Below are positions 48,496 to 60,600 of a stretch of DNA of 64,000 bases, in pieces. Each line of letters starts with the position of its first letter. The stretch's first letter is position 1. This DNA comes from Atopsyche davidsoni. Lineage: Eukaryota; Arthropoda; Insecta; Trichoptera; Hydrobiosidae. The notes under the pieces are model-generated. The model had not been told where the DNA came from. It saw only the letters and a list, made by a program, of their open reading frames with translations, and did not search any database. Location of the stretch: assembly GCA_022113835.1 (NCBI GenBank), contig JAILWY010000002.1:12192501-12256500 (forward strand), given 5' to 3'. Made by a program: the position numbers and the translations under genes.

Positions 48496-48561
48496 CTATT
48501 CATTTAAGGCCAGATCAAACTGGATCAATATCACCAGGTAGATTATAGCTGATCCCGCCAT
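48496..48561 (-). CDS. Minus-strand Gr last exon 6
   Basis: The acceptor TTTTTATTTTAG is phase 0. It encodes MAGSAIIYLVILIQFDL then ALNE and TAG. It is identical in length to the last exon of the other gene and shares the YLVILIQFDL core. Confidence 0.94.
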   Translation of the reverse strand: MAGSAIIYLVILIQFDLALNE

Positions 48562-50823
48562 CTAAAATAAAAACGATTAGTCCTGTATACTATTGTCTAT
48601 TAATCGAGATAGTATATTCGTTTGCTATATACAATATTTGAGTTGAAAAACCCGCTCCGTTTCGAGTATTTATGTTTCTCTAAAATACCCAGTGGTTTTT
48701 TTGAATCTCAACGACTACACTATACTAGTTCAAATTGCAAGCATAGGCTAATATTTATTGGTACAATTGCTGTCGATTACCGTCATTATCAACTCGGAAT
48801 TGAATTTAATGAACCCCCCTGCGGTGGGCTTCATTCTTCCCGTGACTTGCATTACGAACATGTATATCTGAAAACGACAATTGTCATTATCGGTAAAATG
48901 TACAATTATTTTGTAACTTAAGTATCGGACACTTATAAAAGTCAGTCAAATTAAATACCGCTGTCTTCAGGTCCTTGTCTGTTGTGTTTTGGTATATTTT
49001 GAACAGGATAATAGGCGTTTCTTTGATCTGAAAAAATTCAATGATTAATGATGCAGTTTAATGTGATTTTAAAAAATTAAATAATTTTTGATTCAGCTTT
49101 GTATCGTTTCAACTACTTTTCTGGTGAAAATTCAAGCAATAGAATCGAAATCTCGGAAACGGAAACTCACGGGATGCTTGGTACTCAAATATATATTTTT
49201 TTTAATACCACGAGTATCCTATAATAAATAAATGTGATATTACCTACGGAAGCTCAACAACACTATTAAGGCTCGCGACATTTTCATCGTGTCCTCATTG
49301 TATCTTTTGGCTTAAGCCATCTTCAATATAAAACCATAAGAAGATCAGTGTTTTAGCAGTAAGAACTTACCTCCGCCAACAGCTTATCGCAGGTCAAACA
49401 GGTGACACCGAACCAGAAGAGGTCGCTGAGCAGCACGACGAGGCTGTGGGACAGCACCTTGGGCTGGAACTGCGGTATACTGATGGTCCCGGGGTGCACC
49501 ACCTCCGAGAACCACGTGTACAGCTGTTTGAAGAAGTCGCAGTAGCAGATTATCGTGTAGAAGAGCAGCGACAGTCCGTACGCCTTGTTCAACTGTTTCA
49601 GCAAGCTGCAGATCTCTTCGTGCAGGTGCTTGCAGTTCAGGATCACTTCTGCTGGAGACATCCTGGGTGGAGGCCACAGATGATAAGCTGTGATGAGCTA
49701 GCTTGAGTCTAAACTAGAACATAGATTAATTTTTAAAATAATTTACTCGGCAATATCCATTTCTTGGGATTGATAAATAATTTGACTAGAATATTCGAAT
49801 GATAAATTTAAAGAAGATTCGTGTGTAAATATAAAATAAGAGTGTTTAATGCATTATCCAAAAGCCCAAAATATTGAATTTTTTAAAATAAAAATAGGTA
49901 CTAATACTTACGTCAGTGCAAAAAACTTTTCATTTTTTATCAGGATCATGCGTAGGACATCGTTATTAATAATCGAAATCCTCTGTCTCAAAAGATAAAT
50001 ATGCGTGATGAATATGAAAAAAACAGAGTGCCCCAAAAATGAAGGCACAATAAAAAGAATGGAGTAAAATATTCTGAAAGCAGAATCTATGCCGTATGTG
50101 ACAGCGTCCAAGATGAACTGGGCCAGGTTAGTTCCTATGAAGATCACCGCTGCTAGGTTAACGAGGAATCCAATCTTCCTATAAGAAATGTCTGCTCCCA
50201 TCTTCAGCAGGGCGGCGTCCATGTGCTGGAGCCTTGCCAAGATTTTACAAATCTCGGCTTGTTGGACCACTTCGTTTATAAGCGTGTATATCGAGGCTAA
50301 CACCATTGCGTATAGTTTTATGGTGACAATGATCTGTAAAATAACAAAAAATACATTAGACACGTGACCAGGAGGAACACTGACAAAAACTGAAGTTAAA
50401 TGGGTAGATCGTGTCTTGAATTATGATCTTTCCAGATTTTAATCCAGACTGATCACTCAAGATTAGTTTATTGACGCTGGTTACACTGTGGCACCATAAG
50501 CAGTAAAATTCCGGGAATGCGTACTCCGTGCGCAATAAGAAGGATATTCGATAGAAGGATTTGGTTCAAAAAGCACGTTCCAATAATATCGCTATGGTTG
50601 TTATTTGTACCGTTATAATGATATTCTTGACATGATAAGTGCTCTGGGTGGAGAACATAGCGACCGAGTTGCAGAAGTGCAGCAGCGCGACGGTCAGGCT
50701 GCAGAAGGAGCCCCAGCGACTGGGCTGGTACTGCACCCCCCGCTGCCTGTACGGGGACATCCCCACGACCTTCGTGGAGTAGTAAAGTCCTCGCAGAGCT
50801 TCACACAGACGACCCTCCGCCAT
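48496..50823 (-). CDS. Second gustatory receptor gene, convergent
   Basis: This complete minus-strand gustatory receptor (7tm_7) has six exons: 50,823-50,611; 50,333-49,912; 49,662-49,371; 49,027-48,959; 48,867-48,781; 48,561-48,496. Phases are 0, 2, 0, 0, 0 and the sum is 382 residues. It has seven hydrophobic segments and ends IIYLVILIQFDLALNE. The usual Thr of the TYhhhhhQF motif is Ile here. Exon phases and the sizes of exons 4 to 6 (69, 87, 66 bases) match the plus-strand receptor (69, 90, 66). Its exon 3 equals exons 3 plus 4 of that gene. The two are diverged inverted duplicates lying tail to tail, 2.9 kb apart. No alternative first exons were seen upstream. Ligand unknown. Confidence 0.92.
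48781..48867 (-). CDS. Minus-strand Gr exon 5 (29 codons)
   Basis: The acceptor TGTCGTTTTCAG and donor ATGACG|GTAATC are phase 0. It encodes IYMFVMQVTGRMKPTAGG then FIKFNSELIMT, aligning with exon 6 of the other gene. The two donors share the hexamer GTAATC. Confidence 0.92.
48959..49027 (-). CDS. Minus-strand Gr exon 4 (23 codons)
   Basis: The acceptor GAATTTTTTCAG and donor ACAGCG|GTATTT are phase 0. It encodes IKETPIILFKIYQNTTDK then DLKTA, the TM6-TM7 linker. It lies outside any long open frame and was found by phase and length match to exon 5 of the other gene. Confidence 0.88.
49371..49662 (-). CDS. Minus-strand Gr exon 3 (TM5-TM6)
   Basis: The acceptor TCCACCCAG is phase 2 and the donor GCGGAG|GTAAGT is phase 0. 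It encodes CKHLHEEICSLLKQLNKAYG, TM5, the loop YTWFSEVVHPGT, and TM6 (SLVVLLSDLFWFGVTCL) ending CDKLLAE. It is uninterrupted where the plus-strand gene has an intron inside the TM5 end (between CSFFIQ and YTWF). Confidence 0.93.
49912..50333 (-). CDS. Minus-strand Gr exon 2
   Basis: The acceptor TTATTTTACAG is phase 0 and the donor CTGAC|GTAAGT is phase 2, the same phases as exon 2 of the other gene. It encodes KLYAMVLASIYTLINEVV (TM2 region), LARLQHMDAALLKMGADI, TM3 and TM4 (FLGHSVFFIFITHIYLL), and RISIINNDVLRMIL. Confidence 0.93.
50611..50823 (-). CDS. Minus-strand Gr exon 1 (71 codons)
   Basis: I chose the ATG at 50,823 (MAEGRLCEALRGLYYSTK), which aligns with the first exons of the other gene. 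An in-frame ATG at 50,874 would add 17 residues (MWTVPSESDRGERTAPS). It contains GMSPYRQR where the other gene has GLCPFR, and one TM segment (CSLTVALLHFCNSVAMF). The donor ATAACG|GTACAA is phase 0 and weaker than the others. Confidence 0.8.
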
Positions 50824-50949
50824 GCTCGGAGCCGTCCTCTCTCCACGATCGCTTTCGCTGGGTACTGTCCACATCTTGCAGCCTCCAGAATCCTAGAGAT
50901 AAAACCACATAGCAGTACCACTCAGCGCTGCGCGAAATCTTAGGAGAGG

Positions 50950-53900
50950 TGCCTCGGGCGGTACGGTATCTTATAATCATATAATCAACAATGATTATAA
51001 TAAGTTTACTGATTGATTAAAATGCGTGCTGATTGTTTCCCTATCATTTCATAAATGGCGTTTGGATCACACCCAGTTCGCTTAAAAACCAAGTGTATTC
51101 ATTATTTAACATCTCATTTTGAATAATACTTACTACAATGTTTCGCTTTTATTTTGACTAAATTCTTTGAATTCTAATTACCAAGGAAACTGATTATCGT
51201 ACACTTTGACTACTTGAGGTTGATTTGATTGTCCCGGCTACGATACGACTATTTTGAAAGCTACAACAAATGATGTTTGGCGTTAGAAATGACAAGCTGT
51301 CATGCTGCACAGTACAGCATGACACAGCTGACAAATGGCAGTTCTTATCACAGAGTAATTGCAGAGTGCATTTGTATTGCATTATTGCGGGGCTTAACTG
51401 AGCAAGTCGGTCATATGAATCGATAACTTTAAATTTATCGACCCTTTTATAAGAGAACGATGTCGTTCAAACGCGTCATGTTAACTATTCAAACTTTGAA
51501 TCTGGTTTATAGATCTTCTGTTCTTAGGTGTTATGCCGCGTTTCTCTTTAAGTGTTCACTTTTAAGGATTAGGAACACACCGCGAGGAGATGATTGACTT
51601 GCATCATAATAAAACAATAAGGTATTATCAGAATCTCCCATTAACAATGTATTGAAAAATGTTGTTGTTTGTATTGTTTGTAGGTTATGAAATTCCGCTT
51701 TCCATCGCCTGGCTGTGAACGTGTTAAAAAATTATAAATTCGTCTATATTCTTGGAATACGGATCGGTCAGGTTGCTTTATCTTTACAGAACACGTAAAC
51801 GTCAATAACTAACACCTCAGAAACCAATCAATCTTTACGGTATAGATCGAATGACACGATACGCTGGTATTGGTCTCTTCACTTTACAGCAGCCTAAGAC
51901 GGCCACTCACTGCCGCGCGGTCGTACGACCTGATCCATGCAACTTACCTGCACTTATCCACGACAAAATTATTTAATTTATATGTTGATAACAACACTTC
52001 ATAGGAATGTCCTTCGCGCCGTCATGCCCTGATATATCAACTCGAAGACTAGACGATCTAGCAGGGTTCTTTCCGACAACTAGCGTTAAGGGGTGGAAAC
52101 TGTCCAGAAGGAGCTTAATTTTCGTGTGCACGGGGTTCAATTAATATATATTTGTGAAAGTTGCAGATGGCCGGTACAAAGTAATACTGAGATGACAAGA
52201 GAAGTCTATAAAGTCAGCCGGGGAGCGCATGGAACCTCTTCAAAGCCCAGGAGTGATCCAGGTAGGCTGCCTTTTACTTATCGTATCCAAGTTACACCCT
52301 CCCAGCTCGTCATTTATACGTACAATTTTTAAATTACAAATCAAACGCTATTTGATTACTTCTATTGTTCGTTAGAAAAAAAAAGTAGCAAAGAGCGTCG
52401 ACGCGACCACTGTCAATCGAGGCCGCTTGGCCATATTCGAGTGTAGATTTGCGTTAGTATCTTAGCCTCTGTATTGTTAAAAAAAACTGACTATTTTCTC
52501 TATGATGGCGGAATAATCTAAATTAAACATCTCTGTGATAGTAAAATGTATAAAATTCTCTTATCATAGTTTCTAGTGTGCGTGGTGCGTGGTGTCTGGC
52601 AAGACGGCCGCACGACAGCGCGCCACGAGGTCCGCCATAAGATCGACATGCAAATTCGACTGGTTTTTATTACCGGTGTCGCTGTTGTACGCATCTTAAT
52701 TAAAAACGCCACCTCTTCAATTAAAAGGAGGTTGCTCGGGTGATTTGTAAGTCAAATGGGAAACGCGATACGCGGCGCGTAGGACCGGAGATCGTATCGC
52801 GCACGGGAGTGCCCTGCGGGGCAATGGACCGACCTGCGAGCGGATGTGGCGCTAATTAATTATTTGACATAATAAGACGTTCCTTTTCAAACCTGGATGA
52901 AAGTGAGCACAGGTAGATGCGACATTTGTGCGTCCACTCGCCGAATGCGTCCTACGCTTTGAGACTGCAGCTTCGTAGTCGCACACGCCAGGAATGGGAG
53001 AGGCTGCAGATCCACTTGCATATTAATTAAATAATAATCAATTCTTATATTGACACGTGCTATATCGAGTTTGAGATCCATCTACCAAGATCGAACTGGG
53101 ACTCTTCCAGAAAAATAGTCTGTTGAGACTTGCAAACAATTGTCGATAACCCTAATGGATTATCTAAGGGTGAAGAGGCACCCAAGAGCGGCGTCATATT
53201 AACTTATCAAAATGTAAAAGTTCCCCATCACATTGCGTTATCCCAAATCAGGTGTTTTTACACCTGTTTCGGAATTTAATTTGATTGAGTACTTTCAGCC
53301 CACCTGTATCTCAAGTGATTGTTTGATTATGTGGCGTAACAAAAACTGCTAACTGGTAGTCATATTTAAGCTACTGCTTTAATTAACTGAGCAACCATTT
53401 TACAATTAATCCGATAGAGTGTGGACGGCTCGTTGCATAAATACATACGGAACGCGGGACGACTTGCTGTGTATAGGGTGACCGTGGATTTTCCATCAAA
53501 ACGGGATATCGACTAATTTTTAGACAATAGCATGTATACTGATGAACCGGATTTATTAAATATCGAATCATTATTATTTTTATTTCAAAGTGTTTTTACG
53601 ACAGACTGATTCAATTCGGTGAATAACGAAATAGCTGGGAGTCTGAAAAATCTCTTACAAGGCAAGAGCGCTCACAAACAAACAAAAATATAATCTAGCC
53701 ATTTGGCTATTCATGTTTGTTTCTAAAGCATGTTTGCGTGCAATTCGACTACGAGTTCAGTGATACGATATCCGGAGCAAATGGATTTCAGCAAAAAAAG
53801 GGCACCCTCTGGTTTTGGCACCCTCGCACGGAGGAGACTTGTCGCCGGACCTTTTCATAGTGTCACAATCGGTTGACCTCCTTCCGCAGAGGGACATTTT

Positions 53901-56900
53901 AAGCGCCCTACACACGTAGTAACAAATCGCGGTCGCGACCAATAAATTGCACCGGGGTGTAGCCGTATACAAGTAGTTTTTGTGAGATTTCGCTGATAAA
54001 TCGAGGCTTCGCCAGTGCCTCCCCCCCTCACACAAACGCAGAGATGCAAGCAGAAAAAAAAATAGTTGTGCAAAATTGAAGAAATTCCGCAATCCACCTA
54101 CTTAATAAATATGTTCGCATAGCATGCATAAGCCCGTGAGTAAGTTGAAGTAGCCGCAACTACCTCCGCGTCGGTGACAATTAATCAATTATTAAACCAC
54201 TCGGCGGGGGCGGGCGTGAAACGCTGAAAACTAATGAACACACTTGCGTGCAAGCTGTTATCAAAATCGATAGGAGATCTTTAAATATAGTGTGTTTGTA
54301 GATTATCGTTTCACACGATTTTCATGACACACCTTTTTATACAGTTTGACGTTGATTTTATTCTGCAAAAGTATTTTCGGTTTGAAAAATCAGGTTCGCT
54401 ATATCGGGCCGTAAACATCCTTTTAGTGTCTTCGGCAATAACGCTGACAGTTTCATGCTCCTTTAATCATTGTCACAAAGCCTGGAAATTATATATTTTG
54501 GTACAATAATAAATAATAATAACCGAGACGAAAAACCTGAATACAAACACACATTAAATTAACATTTTAATTATAATAAATAAGAAAACCATTTTTCTAG
54601 CTTTGACTATTAAATAATTTAAGAGGCGAGGCCATAATTTCTAGCGATCACGCTTTTTCAAAAACTCTTATCGGTATCTAAAAAGATGACAAATCCAAAA
54701 GGTTGTGGAAAAGCTGTTAATTCTAAATTTTTCCTACACAAATTCAATAGAAAAAATATAGAAATACATGTATGCTAAGCCACATCTCGTAACCCCCTCG
54801 ATCTGCGCGCAGAACACATCTACGTATCATATATTATTGTTGAATAAAGAAACTTATTATTTTTTTGGTCGGTTGTGTCGCGACGTGTGTAGAGTGCTTC
54901 ACCGTCGTTCCTTCAGCGATAAGCTTTCTTCGGATGATTGTGAACGCAAAAGGGATGACTACGACTGTTTTAATTTTTTTTTACTTATTATATTTTTGTC
55001 TAGGTATTGTGCATTCAAATTTAAAACAATACATATTCACAGTACAAAATTAACGGACTGATGCCTTAACGAAGCGCCTCGCGACCTGCTGGGAAGATGG
55101 CGACATTTAATTAAACATCAACCGTAAACCTGCAGTCGGCATATTGCCAGTTAATTGATATCTCGGCAGGTTCGTAAAACCATACCCTCACATTTGCGCA
55201 CCAGTGCTTCCTAACTTTTAGTTAAATAAATCTTTATTAATTTAGACACTAATAATTAAACACTGAGGACAGAGGATGACGCGAAACAACAAGGAAAATT
55301 ATGCATAGGGTTATTTCATAAAAACCTGCATGGGAGATGTTATTTTTTTGTATGGTTTTGCCATTGATGACTTTTTACTGAATTAAATAAACTTATTGCT
55401 CATTATCAAAAAAGCGCACCAGGGAAAAGTTCTTTGTGTTATTTTACTGTTAGATCACCTCACAATTTATTGGATGTCACGGGCAGTTATAAATGCCAGG
55501 AGAAAAAGGTCAGAAGAAAATCATCACTAAATCGTGTAATCCGAGTAAGTTCCCTTGAAGTTGCACACGGTTCGGTCTAAGAATCTCTTTGGTCATCGTA
55601 GATTTCTTCTTACTCTCCCGCCATCAATTCTTGCAGCTGTGGTTTAATAACCACTCAATTACTAGTGCCGAGGTATAACTCACGAGTGGCTCGGCTGCTG
55701 CGAGCGCGTCTCCCGGGTGGCTTATTATCATTTATTCCGGTAATTAATTCACAGAGGTCATTCATAGCCGATTAATTAAAAGGTGGAGTCTGGCGAATCG
55801 CCGCTCCCTTCGATTATCTACGGTCGTTTCCGCGCCGCGCTCTTTCCGAGCCATTAAAAAGTAAGCGATTGTTAATGGCGCGGACGTGAAGCGGAGAAAG
55901 ACTTGCAGGTGAGATTCCAAGTTCCTAATGAACTCTAATGCGTCCGAACTAGTTCCCCGTTTTCTTGTTTATTCTTGCAAGCTAGTTAAACCCCGTGTCG
56001 CGTCGCCTGGAGTAGAATATGACCGGGCCATGGAACCCATTAAAATCCCCATATAAGTCGATATCCTCGGTGGATCACTCAGAGCAGATGTCAGAACGAG
56101 GGGTGAAAGGCGGATACGCTGTGTCAGGGGATGGTGATGGTAATTTACTAACAGAGTTGGTAATAATTAATAACAGACCGAGCAATGACGCAAACTATTT
56201 AGGAAGACAAAACAAAGAGACGTGCAGGTTAGTTAGTGGTAATCTGAATTCAACGACACAGGGTCGTTGTAGACATTTGCAAAATAAAATATATAACATT
56301 TCTACGGTGACGCAGTAGTGGCCTGTTACGTAATTATGTCAGTTTTCAGTTTGACTATAAATTTTCCAAAGGTTACTTTTTGTTTTATGAATACAAATGT
56401 GCTTATACTATCGCTTAAGTCACGGCACGCCACTGTCCGTAACATGCATATCGATTGACTGAAGCTCATCTTACATGCAGACGCAATTCCTAAAATTTTG
56501 CTATAATTTTAAGGACGCATTTGTGGGTTCTGGCGGCCATTGTTATTAGAAATGATGCGTTCTTGGGTGTTATACCTCAATAATAATATAATAGTCAATC
56601 TTCATCCTGTGTAGTAACATAAGTTTTAAGATACGGTTTATATCAGTGCGAGCTCTGACTTCGATGGCTCAAAACAAGTTCTCGAGTTTTTGTGAAAACT
56701 GTTTTTTAACAAAAGCTTACATGTAAAAGCAATAGATGGCACTTAAAAACAACTTCTGAAAAAATTAAGCATGGAGTCATATACGTATTGCTTAAAAATG
56801 CCTTTATTTTGTAGCTTAAATTAATATTCGAAACATATTATTACTAAATTATGTAACAACTTTTGAATTTCAGTAGCTTGACTGGATTGCAAATTCAAAA

Positions 56901-57400
56901 CGTGATCTATAGTTCGTATATGTAAAAAAAAAACTAAAAGTTACTGTTGCAGATTAATAGCGTAAAATATTTAAATGATATTTCCATATGTCAAATATGG
57001 CTTATTTATAAAAAAAATTATATAATAATATATTTGTACGAAAATATATTTTTGCAGTTATATTTAAAAAAATTAAAAAAAGATTCCGACGATCTCCGTG
57101 CGATCCACACGAGCAAAAAATGCATCGCTTTCTTATATTTAAAAACAAACTTCGTGCTATTATAAAAAAATAATATTTAAGTGGTGGTACTTTTCAAGAT
57201 TTTTATTGTAAATTATGTTAATGGCAATGTGCTAAGCAATACTGCTTGCCTTAATTTTGGACTCGCCGCACGCCACTGCTATGTGGAAACTTCGAAGATC
57301 CGGATTCTCCATAGACGAAAAACCAGTAAGGTCCGCGATTCTATCACACCCTCACTGAATCTTTACGAAGAGTCACTTCAAACACAAATATCGATTGATT
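50950..57400. other. Gene-free stretch between receptor and GSTZ genes
   Basis: No convincing exon was found. It contains an imperfect inverted repeat around GACAAGCTGTCATGCTGCAC (51,290-51,330), copies of family F (51,670; 56,520-56,582) and a SINE-like B box on the minus strand near 53,085. The open frames at 53,757-54,097 on the minus strand overlap one another in different frames and show no domain. Confidence 0.4.
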
Positions 57401-57658
57401 TATTTATCATGCTTAGTACTATGAGATGCGTAAATAGTGAAAGTAATAAAAGCAAATCCAGAATACGGGGTCCGGAGGGTGTCTAAGGGCGCACGCGCGG
57501 GAGGCAGAGGACTCGCGCCGTCTGACCCGCGCTGCCGTGTTCCAAGGCGTACTCGGCAGGGCAGCTTCGTCCGTCACCGCGGGAGCTCCTTCTCCAGCCG
57601 ACCGTTCCAGCCAGTGGTCAAGCAATACCTCAAAATTAATTATTCCAAGTACAACGGT

Positions 57659-57676
57659 ATGTCGGCATTGGCGAAG
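57659..57676 (+). CDS. GSTZ1: GSTZ alternative first coding exon 1a
   Basis: ATG TCG GCA ... AAG|GTAAGC encodes MSALAK and ends in phase 0, matching the phase-0 acceptor of the first common exon. It lies at the 3' edge of a GC-rich island (about 57,470-57,760), the kind of setting expected for a housekeeping promoter. An open frame extends upstream from 57,437, but I regard that part as 5' UTR. Confidence 0.6.
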
Positions 57677-60600
57677 GTAAGCCCCGACCCGTGCGCGTCC
57701 TCGCCGTCAGCTGTCACGCGCCCGACTCCTTTGTTAGGGTTAGAATTTGAATCAAAGTCTGTTGACTCCTTCCCCGCCGACCTTCCGTCGGACTTCTGTT
57801 AGAGTTAGGTCACGTCTTTCGCTTCATTTCTAATGTTTTCAGTATGTAGTTTTGGATGACAGATTTGCATAAGAATTTCCTTGATAACCTTGATGTTGTT
57901 ATCGTGAGTTACCGGTAACCTGTTTATCTTCATTTTCTGAAGTGCTTATTAATTATGATCCGGCTAGTCGGGAAGGGACCGCGGCTGCTGAAGCCCGTAT
58001 CTCCGCTATCCGTAGTATCCAGAAGTATTCTAAAATGTCGGCAACTATTTCAAACAATATCAATGTAAGTAATTCGATACTTTTCACACAAAACTCCCCC
58101 AGGCTTCAAATCATCCTAAATATTTGATTGACTCCGTTTCTAGTTGGAATCTATTGTCCGCGAAGAACCGGTTTATTTTAATTATTGTTCCACTTTTTAA
58201 TAGTAAAATTAGATAATTTTTGTATTCCGTTCAGGTAAATGAATTTGATAAAAAAAATATTTTGTAGATCTTATAAAAATATCCATTACGTAAATATTTA
58301 AAATTTATTAATCAATTAAAATTTTTAATTTATACCAGATTATTGTTCACCAGAAAAAAAAGGAAACTGATTCGCAATATCTGCTGAAATCTTTGAAGCT
58401 GAAGGTTTATTATAATTTTTTTAAATATATAAAAAAGTAATCAATATTTTTGACAGAGAGTACTTGGTGGAATTCCATTTTAATATTTTAAATAAAATAT
58501 AATACTCGAGTGATTTTTCCAAGTGTTAATTTTTATTTATGTTATTTATTGGTATATTTTACTGGTATCTCAGTTTGATAATGCCAACGTGAAAGGTCAG
58601 CGAAACTGGTCACCAATAAAAGTTTACATGTGGGAAGATCACGCAAGTATTTTATTTAAAATATTAACATAAAAAAGTGATTAAAAAACCATTTTTATAT
58701 TTAAAGGAGGCCTTTTTCTCAGGTTAAAATGACATCATATTTTTATATAAAAAAAATTTATATTAAATGAGTATTGATAAAAACGTACAGACCTCAAATC
58801 ATTGAGATAATATATATGAGAGCCTGTATCTCATACACTGATACTCACAAACTTGATCACTTATACGTAGAAACATGTTTGCACAAAGAATATACAGAAT
58901 AAAACATAAGCCGATTGGCTTGTATGAAATCACTCATGTGATCTTTTAATCATCTTACATCTATATATTTCAATGATGTAAATAACGCAGGCAGTACTTC
59001 CACTAAAGCCCACAACTTTAGCTCGCTTTCGACAAAATTTAAGTCAAGTTTAGTTCAAAATTTAAAGTGATGACAAATGGTTTTTGACCTTAAATCGAAA
59101 ATATTAATTAAAAAATGTTTTTTAATGCCTGCTACTGAATCTGTGCTACTAAAATTATATTTTGCCAACACCATAGCATACAACCGATAAACAGGTTTCA
59201 TGTTATGTATCATTTGTATGTAGGAATTATTTCACAACTTTTTGATGTTCTAGCCGGTACTGTATTCGTACTGGCGCAGCTCATGCTCATGGCGGGTGCG
59301 CATCTGCCTAAACCTAAAGGAGATCCCCTACGACATCAAGGCTGTAAGCCTCATAAAGGGGGGCGGCGAGCAGCACTGCAACGAGTACCGCGATGTGAAC
59401 CCCATGGAGCAAGTGCCTGCTCTACTCATAGGTGACTATACTTTGTATAAGAGTTGGTTGATCTTTTACATTAGAATTTGAGAACTGGAAGTATAGACAT
59501 ATTTTAGATTTGGGAAATCTAACATCACATATTGTGTATTGATAATAAAGCATTTGTAGGATTAAATATAACTTATTTATTCTGAAATGTAATAAAGCTT
59601 TGTTTGTAGAAATATGTCTAAAATTATTGTTTCTAATAGGCAGTTTTTTTGCATATCAAGGATTTGACCGATAAGATCTAGCAAATTGGTAGTTTTAATA
59701 ATTGGATTTTTAGTAAATCGAGTACTATTTTTATATTTGATATTCGGTGTATATGAATTAGTTTTGGTGCTATTCTGTTATTATTTATATTTGCTGTAAT
59801 TGTATTTTTACATTCCAGATGGCCACACATTAGTAGAGTCATTATCTATAATGCAATACCTGGAGGAGACCCGACCACAGAGGCCACTCATGCCACAAGA
59901 CTGTCACAAAAGGGCAAAAGTTAGGGAAATCTGTGAAGTAAGCTCAACTCTTATATTTATTTGACATTACATGTTTTGGTACAAATTGATTCTAAATTTC
60001 TTAAAAATTTAGCCTCTTGTTTATTTTGTACTATCTATTGTGTAACTTTGTAAATTACAAATAACTAGTAGTCCAAAAAAATAGCTGTAGAATAAATGAC
60101 ATGAAACTGTCAAATAAAAATGATAAATATAAAATATTATAAAAAAAATGGATTAACTCGTTTATTTAAAATGTCTAAATTGTGTATTTATTCATTTCAC
60201 GTGTGTAAGTTTCTTCCCCTTTTCTAACACGGGTAAAACTTAATTTTTTAGGTAATATCCTCGGGAATACAGCCTCTACAGAATCTTGTGGTGTTGATAT
60301 ATGTCGGCGAGGAGAAGAAGAAAGAATGGGCACAGCACTGGATCACGCGAGGCTTCAGAGCTGTGGAGAAACTCTTGTCTGCATCTGCAGGGAAATATTG
60401 CGTAGGAGATGAACTCACAATAGCTGACTGCTGTCTTATACCTCAAGTCTTCAATGCAAGAAGGTAAGTAACAAAGAAAATACTTATTCAAAGACAAATA
60501 AAATGTGAATACTTAATTATTACTTCTGAGCTGGAATCAGGATGAAAATGTAGCAATCCCCGAACATTGCCTTTGGCCACATTCACAAAAAACCCTAAAC

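Noticed and set aside
49244..49293. Possible extra exon of the minus-strand receptor (DTMKMSRALIVLLSF)
   Set aside because: Its acceptor lacks a pyrimidine tract, its length and sequence do not match the partner gene, and the exon at 48,959-49,027 fits in phase, size and sequence directly after exon 3.
57955..58069. Start [18 protein letters not shown] as a mitochondrial leader for GSTZ
   Set aside because: This frame reaches the exon 1b donor in the wrong phase and would not join in frame to the common exon; it also runs into ATG-TAA at the junction.
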